Below, piece after piece: positions 34,830 to 43,813 of a stretch of DNA of 64,000 nt; positions within the stretch are counted from its first letter, which is position 1; every line of letters begins with the position of its first letter. The stretch spans positions 1 through 64,000 of the forward strand of contig NZ_JAGIPX010000017.1 in assembly GCF_017814945.1 (NCBI RefSeq). Reading direction: 5' to 3'. The DNA comes from Paraburkholderia sp. LEh10. Its GTDB lineage: Bacteria; Pseudomonadota; Gammaproteobacteria; Burkholderiales; Burkholderiaceae. The position numbers and the translations under genes are program-made. The notes below the pieces were generated by a model. It did no database searches, had not been told where the DNA came from, and was given only the letters and a program-made list of their open reading frames with translations.

Positions 34830-37800
34830 ATGAAATTCACCGATATCTTCATCGAACGCCCGGTGCTCGCCTCGGTGGTGAGCCTGCTGATCCTCGTGCT
34901 CGGTGTGCGCTCGCTGTTCGCGCTGCGCGTGAGCGAATATCCGCAGACGGAAAACGGCGTGGTCACGATCACGACCGCGTACTACGGCGCGAGCGCCGAC
35001 ACGATGGCAGGCTTCATCACGCAGCCGCTCGAAGCGGCCATCGCGCAAGCGCAAGGGATCGACTACATGTCGTCGACGAGCACCACGGGCGTCTCGACGA
35101 TCACCGCGACGCTGCGCCTGAACTACGACTCGAATCGCGCGCTGACCGAGATCAACACGCAGATCGCTTCGGTGCGCAACCAGTTGCCGCCGCAGGCGCA
35201 GCAGCCCGTGCTGACGGTACAGGTCGGCCAGACGACGGACGCGATGTACATGGGCTTCTACAGCGACGTGCTGCCGAGCAACAACGTCACCGACTATCTG
35301 CTTCGCGTCGTGAAGCCGAAGCTCGACTCGGTCCAGGGCGTGCAGACTGCGGAGATACTCGGGGGCCGCCAGTTCGCGCTGCGCGCATGGCTCGATTCGA
35401 ACAAGCTCGCCGCGCACAACGTCACGGCCTCGGACGTCTTCTCCGCGCTCGGCAGCAACAATTATCTGGCGACGCTCGGCACGACCAAGGGCCAGATGAT
35501 CAGCGTCGACCTGAACGCGGGCACCGATCTGCATTCCGTCGAAGACTTCAGGAAGCTGGTCGTCAAGCAGAAGAACGGTGCGATCGTGCGGCTCGAAGAC
35601 GTCGGCAACGTCGTGCTCGGCGCGGACGGTTACGACTTCAACGTCGCGTTCAGCGGCAAGCGCTCTGTGTTCATCGGCATCAAGGTCGCGCCGGAAGCCA
35701 ACGTGCTCGACGTCGCGAAGCGCGTGAAGGCGATCTTTCCCGATATGCAGAAGCAGTTCCCGACAGGCATGACGGGCGACATCGTCTATGACGCGACCGA
35801 CTTCATCAACACGGCCATCGATGAAGTGGTGAAGACGCTCGTCGAAGCGCTCCTGATCGTGACCGCCGTGATCTTCCTGTTCCTCGGCAGTTTCCGCGCG
35901 GTGATCGTGCCCGTGATCGCGATGCCGCTGTCGCTGGTCGGCACATTCTTCGTGATGCAACTGCTCGGCTATTCGATCAATCTGTTGACGCTGCTCGCGC
36001 TCGTGCTCGCCATCGGGCTCGTGGTCGACGATGCCATCATCGTGGTCGAGAACGTCGACCGGCATATGAAGGAGGAAGGCAAGCAGCCGTTCGAAGCGGC
36101 GCTGATCGCCGCGCGCGAACTGGGCGGGCCGATTCTCGCGATGACGGTCGTGCTGATTGCCGTGTATCTGCCCATCGGGTTTCAGGGCGGACTGACGGGC
36201 GCGCTCTTTACCGAATTCGCCTTTACGCTGGCGGGCGCGGTGACCGTGTCGGGCGTGATCGCGCTGAGCCTGTCGCCGATGATGTGCTCGCGCTTTTTCC
36301 GCATGGACCAGGAGTCGGGCCGCTTCGCGCGCTTCACCGACCGGCAGTTCGAGCGGGTGCATCACGGCTACGCGCGGCTTTTGCATGCGATGCTCGACAC
36401 GTGGCCCGTGTTCATCGTGATGGGCGCGCTGTTATTGTGCGGCACCGTCTATCTTTTCATGACCTCGCAATCGGAGCTCGCGCCGCAGGAAGACCAGGGC
36501 ATCGTGCTGTCGCAGGTCCTCGGGCCGCCGAATGCGACGATCCAGCAGATGCAGACTTACGCGGACCAGGTCTTCGATATCTCGAAGGGATTGCCCGAAT
36601 ATGCGCAGATGTTCCAGCTGACGGGCGCACCGACGCTGAATCAGGGCATCGGCGGCGTGCTGTTCACGACGTGGGACAAGCGCAAGAAAAGCGCCACGCA
36701 GTTGCAGCAGGAACTCCAGGAGAAATGGAACGGCATCGCGGGCGCACGCGTGGCCGCGTTCCAGTTTCCGCCGCTGCCTGGCGCGCAGGGACTGCCCGTG
36801 CAATTCGTCATCAGCACGACGGAGCCGTTCGAGAACCTGAACGAAGTGTCGCAAAGCGTGCTGCAGAAGGCGCGCGAAAGCGGGATGTTCTTCTACGTCG
36901 ACAGCGATCTCAAGCTCGACAAGCCGGAAAGCGTGCTGCTCGTCGATCGCGACAAGGTTGCTTCGCTCGGCCTCACGCAAAGCGATGTTGGCCAGGCGCT
37001 CGGCGCGGCGCTCGGCGGCAACTACGTGAACTACTTCTCGATTGCGGGCCGCTCGTACAAGGTGATTCCGCAGGTGCTGCAAACGGACCGGCTCAACCCG
37101 TCACAAGTGCTCGACTACTATTTGCGCACGCCGGACGGCAGCGTGATTCCTGCTTCGACGGTCACGCATCTGAAGCAGACCGTCGTGCCCGAGTCGATCA
37201 ATCACTTCCAGCAGTTGAACTCAGCGACGATTTCCGGCGTGATCGCGCCGGGCATCTCACAGGGCGAAGTGCTCGACTTCTTGCGCCAGGCGACCACGCA
37301 GGCCGCGCCGTCCGGCTACAGCGCCGACTATTCGGGCCTGTCGCGCCAGTTCGTGCAGGAATCGGGCGGCTTCGTGGTCACCCTGATGTTCGCGACGATC
37401 ATCGTGTTTCTCGCGCTCGCCGCGCAGTTCGAAAGCTTCCGCGATCCTGTCGTGATTCTGGTGTCCGTGCCGATGGCGCTGTTCGGTGCGCTGATCTTCA
37501 TCAACATGGGACTCTCGACGCTGAACATCTACACGCAGGTGGGGCTCGTCACGCTGATGGGGCTCATCAGCAAACACGGCATTCTGATCGTGCAGTTCGC
37601 GAACCAGTTGCAACGCGCGGGGCGCGGCAAGCGCGAAGCACTCGAAGTAGCGGCGAGCGTGCGTCTGCGCCCGATCCTGATGACGACGGCCGCGATGGTG
37701 CTCGGCGTGCTGCCGCTCGTGGTCGCTTCGGGCGCGGGCGCGGCGGGCCGCAATGCAATGGGTCTCGTGATCTTCACGGGTCTTTCGATCGGCACGCTGT

Positions 37801-37883
37801 TTACGCTCTTCGTGGTGCCGGCGATGTATATGTTCCTTGCGGCCGATCATCACCGGGACCGCGAGCATCCCGCAACCGTCTGA
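34830..37883 (+). CDS. RND efflux pump permease (HAE1 family)
   Basis: This 1017-aa inner-membrane drug/proton antiporter opens with FTDIFIERPVLASVVSLL and has 12 expected helices and two large periplasmic loops. The proton-relay pair D400-D401 sits in GLVVDDAIIVVENVDRH. It is similar to the MexK/MdtB-type branch. It forms the pump of the three-gene operon 31957-37883. Substrates cannot be told from sequence. No local regulator gene is present. Confidence 0.96.
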   Translation: MKFTDIFIERPVLASVVSLLILVLGVRSLFALRVSEYPQTENGVVTITTAYYGASADTMAGFITQPLEAAIAQAQGIDYMSSTSTTGVSTITATLRLNYDSNRALTEINTQIASVRNQLPPQAQQPVLTVQVGQTTDAMYMGFYSDVLPSNNVTDYLLRVVKPKLDSVQGVQTAEILGGRQFALRAWLDSNKLAAHNVTASDVFSALGSNNYLATLGTTKGQMISVDLNAGTDLHSVEDFRKLVVKQKNGAIVRLEDVGNVVLGADGYDFNVAFSGKRSVFIGIKVAPEANVLDVAKRVKAIFPDMQKQFPTGMTGDIVYDATDFINTAIDEVVKTLVEALLIVTAVIFLFLGSFRAVIVPVIAMPLSLVGTFFVMQLLGYSINLLTLLALVLAIGLVVDDAIIVVENVDRHMKEEGKQPFEAALIAARELGGPILAMTVVLIAVYLPIGFQGGLTGALFTEFAFTLAGAVTVSGVIALSLSPMMCSRFFRMDQESGRFARFTDRQFERVHHGYARLLHAMLDTWPVFIVMGALLLCGTVYLFMTSQSELAPQEDQGIVLSQVLGPPNATIQQMQTYADQVFDISKGLPEYAQMFQLTGAPTLNQGIGGVLFTTWDKRKKSATQLQQELQEKWNGIAGARVAAFQFPPLPGAQGLPVQFVISTTEPFENLNEVSQSVLQKARESGMFFYVDSDLKLDKPESVLLVDRDKVASLGLTQSDVGQALGAALGGNYVNYFSIAGRSYKVIPQVLQTDRLNPSQVLDYYLRTPDGSVIPASTVTHLKQTVVPESINHFQQLNSATISGVIAPGISQGEVLDFLRQATTQAAPSGYSADYSGLSRQFVQESGGFVVTLMFATIIVFLALAAQFESFRDPVVILVSVPMALFGALIFINMGLSTLNIYTQVGLVTLMGLISKHGILIVQFANQLQRAGRGKREALEVAASVRLRPILMTTAAMVLGVLPLVVASGAGAAGRNAMGLVIFTGLSIGTLFTLFVVPAMYMFLAADHHRDREHPATV

Positions 37884-37896
37884 AGCAAGCCGCGAC

Positions 37897-37932
37897 GCGG
37901 ATCAGGCAGCGCACCGCCGCTACCTGATCCGC
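37897..37932. terminator. Hairpin at convergent RND and ABC operon ends
   Basis: GCGGATCAGG (37897-37906) pairs with CCTGATCCGC (37923-37932) around a 16-nt loop. The right arm overlaps the 3' end of the minus-strand ATPase gene. No T-run. Confidence 0.6.
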
Positions 37933-39002
37933 CCTCCCGTCTGCTGATCGAAGAAATACACCCGCTCCACGTTCACGCGCAGCCCCACCTCCGCGCCGAT
38001 CTCGCCAGAAAACATATTCGACACCTTCACGACGACCTGTTGCTCGCCGACATTGAGCGTCACGAGCGAATGGTCGCCGATCAGTTCGACGGAATAGATG
38101 CGGCCAAGCCCGATGCCCTCCCCCGCCGCGACCAGCGCGCATTCTTCCGGACGCACGCCCAGCGTCGCGGCGCCCTGATAGCCGATATCGGCGTTGAGTG
38201 CGAGCCCTTCCGTGCCGAAGCGGTTGTTCGCCAGATTGCCGCGCAGAAAATTCATCGGCGGCGAACCGATGAAGCCCGCGACGAACAGATTCGCCGGATC
38301 GGAGTAGATCCGCGCAGGCGTATCGAGCTGTTGAAGCACGCCCTTGTCGATCAGCGCGACGCGATGCGCGAGCGTCATCGCTTCGATCTGGTCATGCGTC
38401 ACGTAGATCGTCGTGATGTCCAGTTCGTGCTGCATGTGCTTGAGTTCCGCGCGCATATGGCCGCGCAGCTTCGCGTCGAGATTCGACAGCGGCTCGTCCA
38501 TCAGGAACGCGGCGGGCCGCCGCACGATCGCGCGCGCCAGCGCCACACGCTGCCGCTGCCCGCCCGATAGCTGACGCGGATAGCGCAACAGCATGTCTTC
38601 GAGGTGCACGCTCGCCGCGACATCGCGCACGGCGGCTTCGATTTCGTCCTTTGGACGCTTTCTGACGATCAGCGGATACGCGATGTTCTCGAACACCGTC
38701 TTGTGCGGATAGAGCGCGTATGACTGAAACACCATCGCGACGTCGCGGTCGCGCGGCAATTGCTGCGTCACGTCGCGCTCGCCGACATGCACCGTGCCTT
38801 GCGTCGCCGACTCGAGTCCCGCGACGATGCGCAGCGCCGTCGTCTTGCCGCAGCCCGATTCGCCGAGCAGCACAAGAAACTCGCCCGCCTTCACATCGAG
38901 CGACAGGTTGTGCAGCACGCGCGTATCGCCGAACACCTTGCTGACGTTGCGCAGCGAAACGCTTTTCGAATGCTGGAGTGCGACCGTGTGCCTGTCGTTC
39001 AT
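37920..39002 (-). CDS. Sugar ABC transporter ATP-binding protein (UgpC type)
   Basis: This 360-aa CUT1 ATPase has Walker A GESGCGKT (47-54), FQSYALYPH, signature LSGGQR (145-150), Walker B FLMDEP and VTHDQIEAM, with a TOBE domain at the end (FIGSPPMNFL, LGVRPEECAL). Its ATG overlaps the stop of the upstream permease (ATGA). It is the last gene of the second CUT1 operon. Confidence 0.95.
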   Translation of the reverse strand: MNDRHTVALQHSKSVSLRNVSKVFGDTRVLHNLSLDVKAGEFLVLLGESGCGKTTALRIVAGLESATQGTVHVGERDVTQQLPRDRDVAMVFQSYALYPHKTVFENIAYPLIVRKRPKDEIEAAVRDVAASVHLEDMLLRYPRQLSGGQRQRVALARAIVRRPAAFLMDEPLSNLDAKLRGHMRAELKHMQHELDITTIYVTHDQIEAMTLAHRVALIDKGVLQQLDTPARIYSDPANLFVAGFIGSPPMNFLRGNLANNRFGTEGLALNADIGYQGAATLGVRPEECALVAAGEGIGLGRIYSVELIGDHSLVTLNVGEQQVVVKVSNMFSGEIGAEVGLRVNVERVYFFDQQTGGRIR

Positions 39003-40042
39003 CCTTTGACTGCCCCCACAAGAATGCCTTTGACGATGAAGCGTTGCAGCGTGAGCGTGAGCACCATCACGGGCGCGATCATGATGAGGATCAGCACCGA
39101 CATGTTCCACCATTGCGGCCCGCGCGTCGCGTTCTGCGCAGCGACGAGAAGCGGCAGCGTCTGCGCATTCGCCGTCGACAAAAAGAGCGCGAACAGGTAC
39201 TCGTTCCACGCCAGGATCAGCACCAGCAGTCCCGTCGCGACCAGCCCCGGCGCGACCAGCGGCAGCACGATGCCGAACAGGATCGAGAAGCGCGTCGCGC
39301 CGTCGATCTGCGCGCTCTCTTCGATTTCCTTCGGCACGCTCGTAAAAAAATCGAACATCAGCCACACGACAATGGGCACATTCGCCGTCGCATACGTGAT
39401 GATCAGCGCGATATGCGTGTCGAGCAGGCTCACGCTCTTGAACATCAGATAGATGGGAATCACCGTGACAACGGGCGGCAGGATGCGCTGCGAGACGATC
39501 CAGAACAGGATGTCGTCGTTCGCCAGATGACGGCGCGCGCGCCGGACGATCGGGCGCAGCAGCAAAAAGAAAAGCGCGATGCACACGGCGACGGAGACGC
39601 GCAGATCGATGCGCCCCCAGCCCGTCGCCGCGATCACGACGGCGAGCAGCAATACGCCCAGCGCGACGGCCGCCACGGGCGGCTTATATTCGATGCGCGC
39701 GAGTGCATACGCCGCCATCGAGCCGAGAAACACGGCAGCGAGCGTGCTGCACGACGCGACGATCAGCGAGTTCACGTACGGCCTGAGCGTGTCGGGCCCG
39801 AGATCGACGAAGATGTAATGCCACGCGTCGAGGTGCGGCTTGAAATCCACGAACGGAATGTAGGCGGGGCCGTTCGATACGTCGATGGGCAGCTTGAACG
39901 ATGTGATCGCCATCCAGTACAGCGGAAACAGCACGACGAGCGCCCATATGCCCAGCAGCGCATACGCGGCGACGCGCATGCCGAGCGGCATTTCGTCGAG
40001 CCTCGCGCGCACGAACAGACGTTTGATCTGATAGTCGCTCAC
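38999..40042 (-). CDS. Carbohydrate ABC transporter permease (MalG type)
   Basis: This 347-aa permease is longer than usual because helices around residues 110-165 (VAAVALGVLLLAVVIA and VAVCIALFFLLLRP) are inserted between the N-terminal and core helices. The EAA loop reads EIEESAQIDGATRFSILFGI. I start at GTG 40042, which overlaps the preceding stop codon (GTGA); the upstream ATG 40093 lies in the preceding gene. Confidence 0.9.
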   Translation of the reverse strand: MSDYQIKRLFVRARLDEMPLGMRVAAYALLGIWALVVLFPLYWMAITSFKLPIDVSNGPAYIPFVDFKPHLDAWHYIFVDLGPDTLRPYVNSLIVASCSTLAAVFLGSMAAYALARIEYKPPVAAVALGVLLLAVVIAATGWGRIDLRVSVAVCIALFFLLLRPIVRRARRHLANDDILFWIVSQRILPPVVTVIPIYLMFKSVSLLDTHIALIITYATANVPIVVWLMFDFFTSVPKEIEESAQIDGATRFSILFGIVLPLVAPGLVATGLLVLILAWNEYLFALFLSTANAQTLPLLVAAQNATRGPQWWNMSVLILIMIAPVMVLTLTLQRFIVKGILVGAVKG

Positions 40043-41205
40043 GTCGATTGCCCCCTTGCGCGCCGCACGACGAGCTGGAAGAACGATACGCACGCGATCG
40101 TCGAGATGAAGAACAGCATGTACGCGACGGCCGACGCGCCGCCCAGATTCAGCGTGCGCCAGTCGATGAACGCATGCAGCGTCATCGATTCCGTCGCGAT
40201 GCCAGGGCCGCCGTTGGTCAGCACGTTCGGCAGATCGACGATCTTGAACGCTTCGATCAGGCGGATCAACACGGCGCCCGCAGCGACGGGCGCGATCGAC
40301 GGCCAGATCACGTCACGGAAGATGCGCCAGCCCGACGCGCCGTCCAGTTGGGCCGCCTCGATCTGGTCGCGCGACGTGCCTTCGAGCGCGGCGAGCAGCA
40401 CGAGAAACATGAACGGCACCCACTGCCACGTATCGCCGATCACGACGACGATGCGCGCGAGCCACGGGTCCGCCGCCCACGCGATCTGGCCGAGGCCGAG
40501 CGCCGCCCACAGCGGCGCGAGCGGTCCGACGGCCGTGTCGGCCATCATCCGGAACATGTACGCGATGCCGACGGGCGTCACCATCAACGGCAGGAAAAAC
40601 AGGATGCGGAAGAAGCGCATGCCTTTGAGCGGCAATGTGCAGAGATACGCGAGCCCGAGGCCGATCAGGAACTGCAGAGCGACGCCGAGCACCACGTAGA
40701 ACATCGTGACCATCAAGCTGCCCGGCTGACCGCCGCCGCCCATCGTGTTCGCCGCGAGCCAGACGAGCGACAGCAGCGCGGCCGCCGCGATCAGGCGGCC
40801 GAGCGCGCCGGCGATCGAGCGCCGCGCGCTCATCGCGTAACGCGCGAGCCACCACAACACGGCAATGGCGGCAATCGCCATCACGGCGATGCTGATCGCA
40901 CCCGGCGCGCGAAACACGCCGACGAAATGAAACTGCTGGCTGCCGCCGAACAGCCGCTCGTAATTGCGCAAGCCGACGAACTTCAGCCCGTAGCCGCCCT
41001 CGCCCAGCGAAAAGCGCATCAGCGAAAGATACGCGGACGTGACGAGCGGAAAGATCGAAAACGCGAGTATCAGCAGCACGGTCGGCAGCACGAACACAAA
41101 GGGCGCCTGCCGGTCGAGCCAGTTCGCCACCGACGACCTGCGCAACTTGCCGCGCGCGTCATCGCGCGGCGAATCCGTTGACGAAGCATGCTGCGATGAA
41201 TGCAT
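40039..41205 (-). CDS. Sugar ABC transporter permease (MalF type)
   Basis: This 388-aa permease also carries extra helices (about residues 95-150, AISIAVMAIAAIAVLWWLA and LIAAAALLSLVWLAANT) compared with the usual 300-aa CUT1 permease. The EAA loop is DQIEAAQLDGASGWRIFRDV and the downstream TNGGPGIATESMT is typical. The matching insertion in the partner permease suggests a co-evolved pair. Confidence 0.92.
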   Translation of the reverse strand: MHSSQHASSTDSPRDDARGKLRRSSVANWLDRQAPFVFVLPTVLLILAFSIFPLVTSAYLSLMRFSLGEGGYGLKFVGLRNYERLFGGSQQFHFVGVFRAPGAISIAVMAIAAIAVLWWLARYAMSARRSIAGALGRLIAAAALLSLVWLAANTMGGGGQPGSLMVTMFYVVLGVALQFLIGLGLAYLCTLPLKGMRFFRILFFLPLMVTPVGIAYMFRMMADTAVGPLAPLWAALGLGQIAWAADPWLARIVVVIGDTWQWVPFMFLVLLAALEGTSRDQIEAAQLDGASGWRIFRDVIWPSIAPVAAGAVLIRLIEAFKIVDLPNVLTNGGPGIATESMTLHAFIDWRTLNLGGASAVAYMLFFISTIACVSFFQLVVRRARGQST

Positions 41206-41232
41206 ACCCGATACTCGCGTTTGCCGTGAACA

Positions 41233-42711
41233 CTATTTCGCGCCGATCGACGCCTTGTACGCGGCCAGTTGACTGTCCTTGCCGACGTCCTCGGTAATTT
41301 CGTCCCAACCCGACTCGATCGCCTTCATCGTCGCATCGGCATCGAGTTCGCCGGCGAGGTAGCGCGACACCGCCGTATCCAGCACGACCTGCTGATAGCG
41401 CTGGTTCTGCGGAATGCGCAAGTCGATGACCATGTTCGGGCTTTGCAGGCTTGCCTTGATCGCGCCGAGATATGACGCTGCTAAAGCATCGCTCATGCCT
41501 GCCTTCTTCCAGATCGACATGTCGGTGAATTGCGAACGGCGATACGGATTGAAGCCCGTCGCGCCGATCGTCACGTCGACATTCGATTGCGCCGGCTGGC
41601 TCATGAACGACAGGAACGCATAGGCCGCGTCCTTGACCTTCGGCTTGGCCTTCGCGCTGATGCCGCCCGACCAGCCGCCGAACGCCGCGAACGGCGCGTG
41701 ATTCACGCCGTCGATCATATACGGACAGGTCGCCTTGTCGCACGCCATCAGCTTGCCCGTGTCGCGGTTCAACACCTGCTTCGAGCCCGGCAGGATCACG
41801 GCGCCCGTCGTGTCGGCCACCTTCGACTGCTTCGGATCGATCGCGAGCACGCCGACGTCGCCCCAGTCGAGCGTCAACGCGCAATGCCCGGAGATGAACC
41901 CGCTGCGCGTATCGCCGACATCCATGTTGATCTCGTTCGGCGGGCCGTATTGCGTCGATTGCTTGAGCACGTTGAGCGCGGCCTTGAAGGCGTCGTTGTT
42001 GACGAGCGGCTTGAAGTTGCGCGGATCGAAGAACGCGCCCTGGGCCGTGCCCTTCGACTGGATATAGCCGCCCGCAATCGACGTGATCGCCCAGTACGCC
42101 TGCGCATTGCGCTTCTTCGAAATGCACGAGCCCGCCACCGGCTTGCCGTCTCCGCCGAAGACCTTGCCGTTGGCCGCCTTCGCGATGTCGAGATAGTCGT
42201 CCCATGTTTGAGGCGGCTGCTTGCCGAGCGCCTTGAGAATATCCGTGCGGTAGTAGACCATCTGAAAGTCGCCGTCGAGCGCGATCAGATAGGTCTTGCC
42301 GCTATAGCGCTGCGAGAACTCGCGGAAGAACGGCATCACGTCGTCCTCTTTGAGCGCCTGGTCTTTCGCGACGCGCCCGCTCAGGTCTTCGAGGAAGCCG
42401 CCTTTCGTGTAGTCAGGCATCCATTGCGGCGCGAATACGGCGGCATCCACCGAGTTCGTGCCGGACGCCCAGTCGGTCAGGAGCTTCTGGTACAGATCGG
42501 AAAACGGCACCGTCAGGATGTTGATTTTCGCACCCGTCAGCTTTTCGAATTCGGGTGCGCGGCGCTGCAGCGGCTCGGCAATCTGCGGACCGACGAAAGT
42601 CATCACGTTGACCGTGACGCCGTGGAAGTCTTCGGCGCGCGCCTCCCCGCTCGTGATCAGGCATGCAGCCGCGAGCGTCGTAGCCGCGCTCAAGGCCTTG
42701 ATGAATTTCAT
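41233..42711 (-). CDS. Sugar ABC transporter substrate-binding protein
   Basis: This 492-aa CUT1 binding protein has a signal peptide over about residues 1-26 (ending GEARA) and the two-lobed SBP1 fold. Four cysteines are seen in SCISKKR, GHCALTLDWGD and ACDKATCPY, so disulfides are likely in the periplasm. ATG 42711 with GGAG upstream is preferred over a 20-residue longer frame. Neighbouring L-fuconate dehydratase suggests the ligand is L-fucose, a related deoxy sugar or a sugar acid, but this is inference only. Confidence 0.92.
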   Translation of the reverse strand: MKFIKALSAATTLAAACLITSGEARAEDFHGVTVNVMTFVGPQIAEPLQRRAPEFEKLTGAKINILTVPFSDLYQKLLTDWASGTNSVDAAVFAPQWMPDYTKGGFLEDLSGRVAKDQALKEDDVMPFFREFSQRYSGKTYLIALDGDFQMVYYRTDILKALGKQPPQTWDDYLDIAKAANGKVFGGDGKPVAGSCISKKRNAQAYWAITSIAGGYIQSKGTAQGAFFDPRNFKPLVNNDAFKAALNVLKQSTQYGPPNEINMDVGDTRSGFISGHCALTLDWGDVGVLAIDPKQSKVADTTGAVILPGSKQVLNRDTGKLMACDKATCPYMIDGVNHAPFAAFGGWSGGISAKAKPKVKDAAYAFLSFMSQPAQSNVDVTIGATGFNPYRRSQFTDMSIWKKAGMSDALAASYLGAIKASLQSPNMVIDLRIPQNQRYQQVVLDTAVSRYLAGELDADATMKAIESGWDEITEDVGKDSQLAAYKASIGAK

Positions 42712-42857
42712 TTCTTGTCTCCTCCGTTCCGAGTTGACTACGCAGAGATCGAACTTCGGCAAACTGCGCATTCGCCGCGCTGTTGCAAAGCGCGAGCAAA
42801 TGTCTGGTGCAGTGGCTCGCGCGCGAAACCCAGCTGAAACTCACTACGCGCGCGTCG

Positions 42858-43598
42858 CTATTCCTCGAACAGATCCGGCCTTTCGCCCGCGAAACGGCGC
42901 AATTCGGCAACGACCTGATCGAGATGGCCATGCATCGATTTCGCCGCAGCGTCGGCTTTGCCGCTGCGGATTGCTTCGAAAATGCGCTCGTGCTCCTTGA
43001 GCGTATGCGCGAGGCGCTCGGGGCTTGCCAACAATTGCCTTGCGCGATCGAGCGCGTTGCGCGACACCGCGACGATTTCCTTCACACGCGGCAGGTTGAT
43101 CGCGTCGAGCATGATTTCGTGAAAGGCCAGATCGAGCACATGGAACTCATGACGCCCGCCGCCCACGACGGCTTCGCGCTGCCTGTCCAGATTCTCCGCG
43201 AGCGCGCCGATGGTCGCTTCGTCGCGCGCGATGGCCACGCTGCGCACCGTTTCGACTTCGAGCGCACTGCGAATGAAGAGATGCTGGCGGATATCGTGAA
43301 TGACGATGGGTTTGACGCGCGTACCGCGCTGCGGCAGCACTTCGACGAGGCCCGCGTGCGCGAGCCTCGCCAGCGCAGCGGAAACGGGAAAGCGCGACAC
43401 CCCCATCCGTTCGCACACCGCCAGCTTGTCGATCATCATCCCGGGCTCCAGCGCCAACGTCACGATAGCTTCGCGCAGCGCCTGCTCTACCGCGTCGGTC
43501 AAGCTTCCGCGTTCGCCGCCCTGTAGCTTCTGCAGCGCGCTGTAGGGATCGGCGGCGGCGCTGTTGACGAGACTCGCTTCATCGGCTGAAGAGCTCAC
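42858..43598 (-). CDS. GntR-family (FCD) transcriptional regulator
   Basis: This 246-aa regulator has a GntR winged helix (about 32-100; AVCERMGVSRFPVSAALARL) and an FCD ligand-binding helical domain (about 105-230) with HEFHVLDLAFHEIML and HERIFEAIRSGKADAA. It lies upstream of the ABC operon on the same strand and is divergent from the fuconate dehydratase gene. Overlapping palindromes at 43621-43636 are its likely operator. The ligand is probably a sugar acid. Confidence 0.93.
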   Translation of the reverse strand: MSSSADEASLVNSAAADPYSALQKLQGGERGSLTDAVEQALREAIVTLALEPGMMIDKLAVCERMGVSRFPVSAALARLAHAGLVEVLPQRGTRVKPIVIHDIRQHLFIRSALEVETVRSVAIARDEATIGALAENLDRQREAVVGGGRHEFHVLDLAFHEIMLDAINLPRVKEIVAVSRNALDRARQLLASPERLAHTLKEHERIFEAIRSGKADAAAKSMHGHLDQVVAELRRFAGERPDLFEE

Positions 43599-43620
43599 GG
43601 CACGCTTGATTTCCGACTAA

Positions 43621-43636
43621 CATGCTAGCATGCTAG
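43621..43636. promoter_or_regulatory. Candidate GntR operator: two overlapping palindromes
   Basis: CATGCTAGCATG (43621-43632) and CTAGCATGCTAG (43625-43636) are each perfect 12-bp palindromes offset by 4 bp. They lie 22 bp upstream of the GntR start and about 180 bp upstream of the dehydratase start. Confidence 0.65.
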
Positions 43637-43813
43637 GAGGCGGATTCAGCGCTGTCAACGGGTGCAAATGCCTAAGGTTACGCGTAAGGCTGCGTCGCGA
43701 GTGGCAGCGTTTTTGCGCCGCAACCCGCCATTGCATTGCACAAGACAAGCGTCTGCGATGGTTGGCCGATGGTGGGTACAAGTCGATAGCTGTCGCCCTT
43801 GGAGGGTGTTCAG

